Positions 1-7,472 of a DNA stretch of 11,994 nucleotides are shown here, piece after piece. The notes under the pieces were generated by a model. The model saw only the letters and a list, made by a program, of their open reading frames with translations. It was not told where the DNA came from and ran no database searches. This DNA is from JBNKDD01 sp050288085 (GTDB taxonomy: Bacteria > Chloroflexota > Anaerolineae > Aggregatilineales > UBA3940): the NCBI GenBank assembly GCA_050288085.1, contig JBNKDD010000173.1, positions 1-11,994 of the forward strand, read 5' to 3'. Numbering within the stretch: the stretch's first letter is position 1; every line of letters starts with the position of its first letter. The translations under genes and the position numbers were made by a program.

Positions 1-1020
1 CTATTCGAGCCGTTGGGGTACGTTGTTGAAGCCGAAGGATTCGCACTTGATCCACACTTCCCGGACTGGGGTCAGAGCCCTTATTACACCCTGACCCTCT
101 CCGGGACGGTGCGCTTAGCCGACCTGCTGACCCACCTGTATGTGCTCATCCCGGTGCTGGATGCCGATAAGCACTACTACATCGGCCAGGATGAGGTCGA
201 AAAACTGCTGAGCCGGGGCGAAGGCTGGTTAGCCGATCACCCGGAGCGCAACTTTATCACCCGGCGTTATTTGAAGCGTCGCGGATCACTGGTGCGCGAG
301 GCGCTGGCGAGGCTGGCCGAAGATACCCCCGACCAGGAGGAGCAGGAAGAAAAGAAAGACCAGGAAGAAGAGGCAGTCGAGAAGCCGTTGAGCCTGAACG
401 AGCAGCGATTGAACGCCGTTGTTGCCGCGTTGAATGCCGGGGATGCAGCCCGTGTACTCGACCTGGGCTGCGGCGAAGGCAACCTGATCAAACGACTGCT
501 GGCGGATAAGCAGTTCACTGAGATTGTGGGGGTGGACGTTTCACACTGGGCATTACAAAAGGCCGCCCGGCGCTTGAGGTTGGATCGCCTGCCACCAGCT
601 AAACAGGCGCGTGTCCAACTCATCCAGGGGGCGCTCACCTACCGCGATGAACGGCTGTACGGCTACGATGCCGCCGCGCTGGTCGAGGTGATCGAACATC
701 TCGATCCCTACCGGCTGGCCGCATTGGAGCGGGCGGTATTCGAGTTTGCACGGCCCGGCATGGTGATCGTCACGACGCCTAATACCGAATACAACGTGCG
801 CTTCGAGACGCTGCCCGCCGGGAAGTTCCGCCACCGCGACCACCGCTTCGAGTGGACACGGGCAGAGTTTCAGACATGGGCAGAGCGGGTAGCCGAACAA
901 TTCGGATATACCGTGCGGTTGGAATCAATCGGCCCGGTGGATGAGGAAGTTGGCAGTCCGACCCAGATGGCGGTGTTCTCAATACTCAATTCAGGACAGG
1001 TAAACCATGACAACGAATGA
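1..1020 (+). CDS. hen1: Bacterial Hen1 RNA 3'-terminal 2'-O-methyltransferase, 5' end missing
   Basis: This is the C-terminal 339 residues of bacterial Hen1. In the Pnkp/Hen1 RNA-repair complex, Hen1 methylates the 2'-OH of the 3'-terminal nucleotide at a break before sealing, so the repaired RNA resists recutting. The frame is open to the first base (it reads LFEP...), so the true start lies upstream; family members are roughly 460 residues. The visible part holds the end of the N-terminal domain that is known to activate the Pnkp ligase. A very acidic Glu/Gln/Lys linker follows (about bases 319-384), then the methyltransferase. That domain has the SAM motif DLGCGEG (460-480), the metal-binding EVIEH (685-699), the substrate-loop TPNTEYN, and a conserved histidine segment FRHRDHRFEW (near 823-855). 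The stop overlaps the pnkp start by 14 bases, indicating translational coupling. The family call is firm; only the N-terminus cannot be judged. Confidence 0.95.
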   Translation, partial: LFEPLGYVVEAEGFALDPHFPDWGQSPYYTLTLSGTVRLADLLTHLYVLIPVLDADKHYYIGQDEVEKLLSRGEGWLADHPERNFITRRYLKRRGSLVREALARLAEDTPDQEEQEEKKDQEEEAVEKPLSLNEQRLNAVVAALNAGDAARVLDLGCGEGNLIKRLLADKQFTEIVGVDVSHWALQKAARRLRLDRLPPAKQARVQLIQGALTYRDERLYGYDAAALVEVIEHLDPYRLAALERAVFEFARPGMVIVTTPNTEYNVRFETLPAGKFRHRDHRFEWTRAEFQTWAERVAEQFGYTVRLESIGPVDEEVGSPTQMAVFSILNSGQVNHDNE

Positions 1021-3601
1021 AGAAACCAGCATAAATATTAGCATCCCGGAATTTTCACTGGTTGTACTGATCGGCGCTTCGGGCTCCGGCAAATCAACCT
1101 TTGCCCGGACACATTTCAAGCCGACCGAAGTCATCTCCTCCGACGTGTGCCGGGGGCTGGTCAGCGACGACGAAAACTCACAATCCGCCACACCGGATGC
1201 CTTCGACGTGCTGCACTTCATCGCAGCCAAGCGACTGGCTAACATGCGTCTGACCGTCATCGATGCCACCAATGTTCAAAAAGAAGCCCGCCAATCGCTG
1301 ATAAAACTGGCACGAGAATATCATGTCCTGCCGGTTGCCATCGTGCTGGACTTGCATCCACAGATTTGTATTGATCGCAACGCCACTCGCCCCGAACGCG
1401 GCGATATGCGCCCGCGCGTGGTGAAGCGTCAGCGCGCCGACCTGAAACGCTCTCTGGGTTCGCTCAAGCGGGAAGGCTTCAAGCGCGTCTATGTTCTCAG
1501 AGAGCCGGAAGAAGTGGGCGCTGTCACCATCACCCGTGATAAGTTATGGGTCGATAAGCGTGAGGAAACCGGCCCCTTTGACATTATTGGCGATGTTCAC
1601 GCCTGCTTCGATGAACTGTCCGAACTGCTTCAAGCCCTCGGCTACCAGATTGAGGAAGACCCCGCTGCCCTGAGCGGTCTGGGCGGATATCGTGTTACCC
1701 CGCCGGAGGGTCGCAAGGCCGTCTTTGTCGGTGACTATGTAGATCGCGGGCCAAAGCCGGTCGAGACGCTGCGGTTGGTAATGAGCATGCTTGAGTCAGA
1801 TGTGGCCTTGTGCCTGCCCGGTAACCACGATGTCAAATTACACAAGGCGCTGCGTGGCAACAAAGTGCAGCTTTCACACGGATTGGCGGGGACAATGGCC
1901 GCATTGGAGGCCGAGCCGCAAGAATTCCGGGATGCGGTGCGTGAATTTGTCTACAGCCTGATCAGCCATTATGTGCTGGACGACGGTAATCTGGTGGTCG
2001 CTCACGCCGGGATGAAGGAAGAATTCGCCGGGCGGGCCTCCGGGCGGGTGCGTGAATTTGCCCTCTACGGTGAAACAACCGGTGAAACCGACGAGTTCGG
2101 CCTGCCGGTGCGCCTCAACTGGGCAGCCGATTACCGTGGGCGGGCCGCCGTCGTCTACGGACACACACCGGTCGCCTTCCCGGAGTGGTTCAACAATACG
2201 ATCAACATCGATACCGGCTGCTGCTTCGGTGGGGCGCTGACCGCTTTGCGTTACCCTGAGCGTGAACTGGTCTCTGTGCCTGCCAGGGAAACCTATGTTG
2301 AGCCGGTTCGCCCCTTCAAGCCGGAGGAAACAGCGCTGACCGTACAGCAGTTGCACGACGATATGCTGGACATAAAAGATGTGACCGGCAAACGGATTGT
2401 CGAAACCGGTCTGATCCGGCAGGTCATCATCCGTGAGGAGAACAGCATCGCCGCATTGGAGATCATGAGCCGCTTTGCAGTTAATCCCAAGTGGCTGATC
2501 TACCTACCGCCGACCATGTCGCCCAGCGAGACCAGCAATCGGCCTGATTTGCTTGAGCACCCAGATGAAGCTTTTGACTATTTCCGCCGCGAAGGAATCG
2601 AGCGGGTAATCTGCGAAGAGAAGCATATGGGATCGCGGGCGGTCGTTATTGTTTGCCGGGATGAAGAAGCCGCCATGCAGCGCTTCGGTGTGACGGACGA
2701 AGGCATCGGCATCATCTACACGCGCACCGGGCGGCGCTTCTTCGACGATCTCCAACTGGAAACAGCATTTCTGGAACGCATTCGGAATGCGGTCAATACC
2801 TCCGGCCTATGGGAAGAACTCGCTACCGGTTGGCTGTGCCTTGATGCGGAACTCATGCCCTGGTCGGCCAAGGCTCAGGGCTTACTGAAATCACAATACG
2901 CGGCGGTCGGATCAGCATCGCGAGTTGCTTTTCAGGAGGCCGTTGGCTTGCTGCAAAAAGCATCTACCAATGGGGTTGATACCTTAACCTTGCTTGATCG
3001 GATGTCAAACCGGGCTGAGATGGTCAACGGGTATATTGATGCTTATCGACAGTACTGCTGGCCGGTGACAACGTTGGATGACCTGACCCTGGCCCCCTTC
3101 CATCTATTGGCCTCAGAGGGCGCAGTTCATACCGATAAAGATCATGTCTGGCATATGAAGACCCTTGCCGACATCTGTCAGGCCGATGAGAAACTGCTGC
3201 TGGCTACACCTTATCGCCTGGTCAATGTGAACGATCCGGACAGTATCGCAGAAGGTGCTTCCTGGTGGGAGGGAATGACCGAGCAAGGCGGCGAGGGGAT
3301 GGTCGTCAAGCCGTATGACTTCATCGTGCGTGGCCCAAGGGGATTGGTGCAGCCAGCGGTCAAGTGCCGCGGACGGGAATATCTGCGCATCATCTACGGG
3401 CCGGAATACACGCTGCCGAAGAATATTGAGCGGCTCCGTAAGCGCGGCCTGGGCAGGAAACGAGCGATGGCCCTGCGTGAGTTTGCATTAGGCATTGAAG
3501 CATTGGAGCGATTTGTCCGCCGCGAACCCTTGCGCCGGGTACATGAATGTGTGTTTGGCGTGCTGGCAATGGAAAGCGAGCCGGTCGATCCGCGACTATG
3601 A
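1007..3601 (+). CDS. pnkp: Bacterial polynucleotide kinase-phosphatase-ligase Pnkp
   Basis: This 864-residue protein is close in length to characterised Pnkp (about 870). It is the end-healing and sealing subunit of the Pnkp/Hen1 RNA-repair complex. The N-terminal 5'-kinase has the P-loop GASGSGKST (residues 23-31) and SSD (44-46). The central calcineurin-like 2',3'-phosphatase has GDVH (195-198), GDYVDRG (242-248), GNHD (272-275), His333 and GHTP (385-388). The C-terminal nucleotidyltransferase (ligase) has the adenylation motif KHMGSR (539-544), DAELMPW (613-619), EGMVVKP (763-769) and AVKCRGR (784-790). All three active sites look intact. The ATG at 1007 is preceded by AGGACAGG (993-1000), inside hen1. 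Known biology: Pnkp ligase is weak without the Hen1 N-terminal domain, so the overlap fits joint production. The 3' end overlaps the convergent araC-type gene by 6 bases. Confidence 0.97.
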   Translation: MTTNEETSINISIPEFSLVVLIGASGSGKSTFARTHFKPTEVISSDVCRGLVSDDENSQSATPDAFDVLHFIAAKRLANMRLTVIDATNVQKEARQSLIKLAREYHVLPVAIVLDLHPQICIDRNATRPERGDMRPRVVKRQRADLKRSLGSLKREGFKRVYVLREPEEVGAVTITRDKLWVDKREETGPFDIIGDVHACFDELSELLQALGYQIEEDPAALSGLGGYRVTPPEGRKAVFVGDYVDRGPKPVETLRLVMSMLESDVALCLPGNHDVKLHKALRGNKVQLSHGLAGTMAALEAEPQEFRDAVREFVYSLISHYVLDDGNLVVAHAGMKEEFAGRASGRVREFALYGETTGETDEFGLPVRLNWAADYRGRAAVVYGHTPVAFPEWFNNTINIDTGCCFGGALTALRYPERELVSVPARETYVEPVRPFKPEETALTVQQLHDDMLDIKDVTGKRIVETGLIRQVIIREENSIAALEIMSRFAVNPKWLIYLPPTMSPSETSNRPDLLEHPDEAFDYFRREGIERVICEEKHMGSRAVVIVCRDEEAAMQRFGVTDEGIGIIYTRTGRRFFDDLQLETAFLERIRNAVNTSGLWEELATGWLCLDAELMPWSAKAQGLLKSQYAAVGSASRVAFQEAVGLLQKASTNGVDTLTLLDRMSNRAEMVNGYIDAYRQYCWPVTTLDDLTLAPFHLLASEGAVHTDKDHVWHMKTLADICQADEKLLLATPYRLVNVNDPDSIAEGASWWEGMTEQGGEGMVVKPYDFIVRGPRGLVQPAVKCRGREYLRIIYGPEYTLPKNIERLRKRGLGRKRAMALREFALGIEALERFVRREPLRRVHECVFGVLAMESEPVDPRL

Positions 3602-4378
3602 CAAATATTGGCGGGCAAAACACCCAGGGGTAAATCCTACAATACGCTTGAAACTGTGCGTGAAGTGGCTCTGATCGACAAAGCCGACATCCTGTGCCAC
3701 CTCAGCGATAGGCACACCCTGCCGCAGCAAATATTTACCCTGCTTGATCCGTGTGTGTAAGACATAATCCTGTGGAGATAAGCCTGTCTGTTCCACAAAA
3801 ACGTGCTGGAAGTGATAGGGGCTGAGGCAGCAGACAGCCGCCAACTCGACTAATTTGAGCTTACGGGCATAGTGCTCATGGATATAGTCCTGGGCACGCC
3901 GGATCATATGATGCCGCACATCAGGTCGGTAAATGTCAGGTGGGCGGCTGCTATAGCACCTGATCAACCGGGTCAGGAGATTCACCAGAACCGTCTCACG
4001 TTCGAGCGGTTCATGCGGGCCTTTGATCAGGCTGCACAATTTTCGCGAATGGTGGGTGATTTGCCCGTCTTTCAGGCGAATCACCCCCAAATGGATAGAG
4101 CTAGTTTTTTGTATTGCTACCAGAGCTTGCACGATATCCGGCTTAATGCTAATCACATGATAGCTGCTGCCAGTCAATTGGCAGGTATGCGGTTGGCCCG
4201 GATTAAGGACAAATGCCTCACCAGGGGAAATGCATACCGCCCCGCCCTGACTGGTGATCATCCGTGTCCCACGCTCGACCAGCCCAATACAGAGTGACTC
4301 GTGTATGTGGCGTGGAAACACGTTGGTGACGTTCGTGCCCGTTACCATATCCAGGTCTGGCAGGTGGACAAACTGCAT
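3596..4378 (-). CDS. AraC-family transcriptional regulator
   Basis: This 260-residue AraC/XylS-type regulator has an N-terminal cupin-like ligand-sensing domain (about residues 1-140). It includes the HIHES segment near 24-28 and the SPGEAFVLNPGQPH strand pair (51-64). The C-terminal double helix-turn-helix DNA-binding domain spans about 160-258. The second HTH shows the family signature IAEVAQDVGFVDQSHFTHSFKR, split here as IAEVAQDVGF (224-233) and DQSHFTHSFKR (235-245), followed by GFTP. The gene lies 15 bases downstream of the cupin gene, and its Shine-Dalgarno (AGGAGAG on the minus strand, near 4389-4395) overlaps the upstream TAG stop, so the two are almost certainly one operon. The effector and targets are unknown. 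Regulation of its own operon or of a small-molecule degradation or transport gene elsewhere is inference only. Confidence 0.92.
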   Translation of the reverse strand: MQFVHLPDLDMVTGTNVTNVFPRHIHESLCIGLVERGTRMITSQGGAVCISPGEAFVLNPGQPHTCQLTGSSYHVISIKPDIVQALVAIQKTSSIHLGVIRLKDGQITHHSRKLCSLIKGPHEPLERETVLVNLLTRLIRCYSSRPPDIYRPDVRHHMIRRAQDYIHEHYARKLKLVELAAVCCLSPYHFQHVFVEQTGLSPQDYVLHTRIKQGKYLLRQGVPIAEVAQDVGFVDQSHFTHSFKRIVGFTPGCFARQYLS

Positions 4379-4393
4379 AGCACAACTTCTCTC

Positions 4394-4786
4394 CTACAAC
4401 AAAGCCGGGAAGAATTTAGCAAGCAGCACCAAACCATTCTCCCCCGCCGTGACGGCATGCGGCGTATCCCGCGGGATGACCATCATCCGCCCCGCAGCAT
4501 ATGGTAACGAGCCTCCATCCAGAATACAATGCCCCTCCCCCTCGATGACTTCGTGCAGTTCCCATTGTTCGGCATGGGTGTGAGTCTCCAGGATGCAGCC
4601 CGGATCGATCTTAACCATGTGGCAGCTTAACTGGCCTTCAGTGTCCGCGCCCCGGATCAAATGCTTGAGATATACGCCCTCAAAGCTGGGATGCGCCACC
4701 CAGTTAATAGCTTCCACCTGGATCACCTTGTCCGTAAAGGTGATTGTGCCATTGTTTATACAGGCTGCGATGTTTTTTGTTTTCAT
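4394..4786 (-). CDS. Small single-domain cupin protein
   Basis: This 130-residue protein is a single conserved beta-barrel cupin. Cupin motif 1 fits exactly: G63, five residues, H69-x-H71, four residues, E76, six residues, G83. Motif 2 follows as G99, five residues, P105 and H110 (IPRDTPHAV). The four expected metal ligands (H69, H71, E76, H110) are therefore present, so a metal-dependent enzyme or metal-dependent ligand sensor is plausible; the substrate cannot be read from the sequence. There is no signal peptide, so it is probably cytoplasmic. The ATG is preceded on the minus strand by GGGAG with 9 bases of spacing. It is the first gene of a two-gene unit with the AraC-type regulator. Confidence 0.85.
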   Translation of the reverse strand: MKTKNIAACINNGTITFTDKVIQVEAINWVAHPSFEGVYLKHLIRGADTEGQLSCHMVKIDPGCILETHTHAEQWELHEVIEGEGHCILDGGSLPYAAGRMMVIPRDTPHAVTAGENGLVLLAKFFPALL

Positions 4787-4994
4787 AAATAAACACTCCC
4801 TGACTATCGTTTCCCGGAGAATAACCAGAAAATACGGCCTGATATTGTAATTTCTTGCGGTTTATGCGAGCATTAGCTGTCAAATCAAAATTGTGTCCTT
4901 GCCGGGGCATGATGTAAAATCAAGCTTGCCCTTTGCAATTATTGAGACACGATTGGCGGTCGTGGCGACTGCATAGCCAACAGGTGGACTCATT
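4787..4994. promoter_or_regulatory. Divergent intergenic region between the cupin and TPR genes
   Basis: This 208-base, AT-richer gap must carry promoters for both directions. On the + strand, TTGTGT (4891-4896) and TAAAAT (4915-4920) with an 18-base spacer form a plausible sigma70 promoter, leaving a leader of roughly 65 bases before the TPR gene. On the - strand a TTGACA is present (plus-strand TGTCAA at 4879-4884) but no convincing -10 sits 16-18 bases downstream, so I do not call that promoter. The short palindromes here (for example CAAGCTTG at 4921-4928) are too small to interpret. Confidence 0.4.
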
Positions 4995-7463
4995 ATGTCA
5001 GATTCATTCGAAGAACTCCTTCAACGCGGGATTGCTGCTGTTCGAGCAGGTCAGGCCGATGAAGGCCGCCGTTACCTGGCGATGGCGCTTAAGGCTAATC
5101 CCCAAAGCGAGATGGCCTGGTTATGGTTGAGTGGCGTAGCCCGCAATAACCAGGAACGTGCGCAGTGTTTGCAGCGAGTCCTGGCGATCAACCCCCAGAA
5201 CGAGCTTGCGATCAAAGGCTTGAATGCGCTGGGTTATCCGGTCAGTGCTCCATCTCAACCGGCACAGCCCGTTCAGCCAGCCCAACCGGCCCAACCGGCA
5301 CAGCCAGCCCAACCGGCCCAGCCCGCTCAACCGGCCCAACCGGCACAGCCTACCCAACCGGCACAGCCTACCCAACCGGCTGAGCCTACCCAACCTACCC
5401 AGGCTGACCAGCCTGCCCAACCGGCCCAACCCGAACCTTCGCCGGAGCCTCCTCCGGGAGGTGTTCCCTTCCCAGCCGATGAGGCCATCACCTATGCCCA
5501 ACGTGCCGCGGAGACGGTTCTGCGTGACATCCGGGAAGAGGCCCAACTGGGCAAGTTTGAACGTGTCAGGTGGGTTTCGCCGGAGGGTAGATCATTTGTC
5601 GGGGGACAGCTCCATGCCCAGGGCTTGAGCTGGCGCAGCCTTGATCCGCGTGCCAACCCGATGGTGGTAGCTATATTCGGCGGCATCGTGATCGTGGTGC
5701 TGGTGATGTTCCTTGTCTCCAATTTACTGGGATCGGCTCAGGGAGGAATCGGTGCAGCCGGAATAGGTGCAGGTGGAGAGGAAAACGCATCCACCCCCAC
5801 CCTGACCGTCACTCCCCGTGCAACACGTACCGGTACGCCAAACGGCCAGGAGATCACATTGGAGCCAACCCGCGAGGCCGGTGATGCCCCGCGTGGTGAT
5901 GCCCGGTTTGGAATCACCCCCACCGAACCTTATGTCCTGACACCGCATCCCTCCAGCCCACGCTTCAGGGAAGCGGAAACAGCCTTTTACGAAGGGCGTT
6001 ATCAGGATGCGGTTAACCTGGTACTTGAGGCCCGTGAAAGCGGCGAAAATACGATTGATGGCTATTACTATGAAGGCATGTCACTGGCAATGCTGGACGA
6101 CCTCGACACAGCGATCAAAGTGCTGGAGGATGGCCGCAAGATCGACAACAATTTCGCACCGATCCACGCCGCACTGGGATATATCTACGCCCGGCAGGGA
6201 TTAACCGAACAGGCGCGGAATGCCAATAACACCGCCATCCAGAGCGATCCCGGTTTGTTGATGCCCTACCTGGCTCTGGCCGAACTCGATATCCAGGACG
6301 GGGACTTTGAAGCAGCCCTGGCCGAGCTCGACGCCGCCCGCGCTTCAGTGCGGAACAGCCAATACGACGTTAACCTGCTGGTCATGGAAGGCAAAATCGA
6401 GCTAGCGCGGGACCGTTTCCAGGAAGCGACCGAGCTTGGCAACCTGGCTTACTACATTGACCCGACCTCCGAAGAAGTCGCGATGCTGCAAGCCCGCGCC
6501 CGGTTGGAAATGGGCCTGACCTACAATGCAGCCGTCGGACTGGAAACCTTCCTGGAAACCATCAACCCGGTCAGTTCGGAAGCCTGGGCTCTGTTAGGCC
6601 GGGCCTATGCCGAACTCAACCGCAGCGATGACTCAATCGAAGCCTATACTATCGCGCTCAGTCTGGCCGATGACCCGCTTGAGGTATTGACCGAACGCGG
6701 GCTGTCCTACTACTCGCTCAAGCAATATGACCTGGCCTACACCGATCTGAGTGACCTGCTGGAAATTCAGCCCGATAACACCGAGGCCCGGTTAGGACGG
6801 GCGATTAGCGCCTATGAACTGGGCAGATACGACGAGGCCCTGGCAGACGTTGAGATCGTCCGCGAGGAAGTACCCAACGACACCGAGATCGAAACGCTGT
6901 ACGTCCGGCTGCTGATCATGAACGAACAATTCGACGACATCATCAGTCTGGCCAGCAGCGCCCTCAGCCTGCCACTCTCACCGGAAGAGAAGGGTGAAAT
7001 TCTCGAAGCCAGAGGACGAGCCTATTATGAAGATGGGCGGTATGAAAGCGCCCTGGACGATATCGAACAGGCACTTGCCCAGGAGGAAACGGGGACTCGT
7101 TATTACTACCGTGCCCTGATCAACGAAGAGTTAGGTGACCTGAATGCGGCTATCGCCGACCTGGAATGGGTGGTCTTCTGGTCACAAACCTTTGACTACC
7201 CCTTCTCTGAAGATGCAGCCGAGCGGCTGGATGCCCTGGTCGAAGCGCGGAACCTGGTCCTGACCCCCACCTCCACACCGACGATCACGCCGTCGCCGAC
7301 CATCACACCGTCACCGACCCGCACGCCAACGCTGACGGTCACCCCGTCGCCGACCATCACGCCGTCACCGACCCGCACGCCAACGCCGACGGCCACGCCG
7401 ACCAACACCAACACCCCCCAGCCATCACCGACTGAGGAAGAGGAATCGACTCCCCAGTCGTAG
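4995..7463 (+). CDS. Single-pass membrane TPR protein with QPA- and TP-rich linkers
   Basis: This 822-residue protein has a modular layout. Residues 1-80 form an N-terminal helical repeat pair (TPR-like). Residues about 88-146 are a Gln-Pro-Ala low-complexity linker. Residues 160-210 are a short charged segment. One hydrophobic helix (about 222-246, MVVAIFGGIVIVVLVMFLV) has basic residues before it, giving a cytoplasmic N-terminus and an exported C-terminus. A Thr/Pro/Gly-rich spacer follows, then about 430 residues of tandem TPRs (from about 323), and finally a Thr/Pro/Ser-rich tail (about 756-815). No catalytic motif is visible, so a scaffold or assembly role at the membrane is the most that can be inferred. 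The ATG at 4995 has AGGTGG at 4982-4987. The gene ends 9 bases before recD2 on the same strand, so the two probably share a transcript. Confidence 0.88.
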   Translation: MSDSFEELLQRGIAAVRAGQADEGRRYLAMALKANPQSEMAWLWLSGVARNNQERAQCLQRVLAINPQNELAIKGLNALGYPVSAPSQPAQPVQPAQPAQPAQPAQPAQPAQPAQPAQPTQPAQPTQPAEPTQPTQADQPAQPAQPEPSPEPPPGGVPFPADEAITYAQRAAETVLRDIREEAQLGKFERVRWVSPEGRSFVGGQLHAQGLSWRSLDPRANPMVVAIFGGIVIVVLVMFLVSNLLGSAQGGIGAAGIGAGGEENASTPTLTVTPRATRTGTPNGQEITLEPTREAGDAPRGDARFGITPTEPYVLTPHPSSPRFREAETAFYEGRYQDAVNLVLEARESGENTIDGYYYEGMSLAMLDDLDTAIKVLEDGRKIDNNFAPIHAALGYIYARQGLTEQARNANNTAIQSDPGLLMPYLALAELDIQDGDFEAALAELDAARASVRNSQYDVNLLVMEGKIELARDRFQEATELGNLAYYIDPTSEEVAMLQARARLEMGLTYNAAVGLETFLETINPVSSEAWALLGRAYAELNRSDDSIEAYTIALSLADDPLEVLTERGLSYYSLKQYDLAYTDLSDLLEIQPDNTEARLGRAISAYELGRYDEALADVEIVREEVPNDTEIETLYVRLLIMNEQFDDIISLASSALSLPLSPEEKGEILEARGRAYYEDGRYESALDDIEQALAQEETGTRYYYRALINEELGDLNAAIADLEWVVFWSQTFDYPFSEDAAERLDALVEARNLVLTPTSTPTITPSPTITPSPTRTPTLTVTPSPTITPSPTRTPTPTATPTNTNTPQPSPTEEEESTPQS
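5258..5430 (+). repeat. Degenerate 9-base tandem repeat coding for Gln-Pro-Ala tripeptides
   Basis: The 9-base unit varies around CAACCGGCC and CAGCCAGCC and encodes QPA, drifting to QPT and EPT towards the 3' end. About 18 units are readable. The repeat is in frame throughout, so length changes by whole units would keep the protein intact. It forms the flexible linker between the cytoplasmic TPR part and the transmembrane helix of the host protein. Confidence 0.9.
7290..7392 (+). repeat. Two-copy 54-base tandem repeat coding for an 18-residue Thr/Pro/Ser unit
   Basis: Copies start at 7290 and 7344 (both with CCGTCGCCGACCATCAC) and differ at only a few positions across about 49 aligned bases. 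The encoded units are SPTITPSPTRTPTLTVTP and a close variant ending in TPTATP. They form the extended exported tail of the TPR protein. Similar TP-rich tails and linkers are common in secreted Chloroflexota proteins. Confidence 0.88.
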
Positions 7464-7472
7464 CAGCGAGAT

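Noticed and set aside
3872..4297. Plus-strand open frame of 141 codons
   Set aside because: It lies wholly inside the clearly coding minus-strand AraC-type gene and resembles no family I recognise.
5258..5430. Tandem repeats as a CRISPR array
   Set aside because: Units are 9 bases, contiguous without spacers and in frame within a protein.
5121..5546. Minus-strand open frame with Leu-Gly-Arg repeats
   Set aside because: It is the reverse reading of the QPA-coding repeat inside the TPR gene; the repetitive composition keeps all frames open.
7196..7414. Minus-strand Val/Gly-rich open frame
   Set aside because: It mirrors the Thr/Pro-coding tail of the TPR gene and has no independent start signal.
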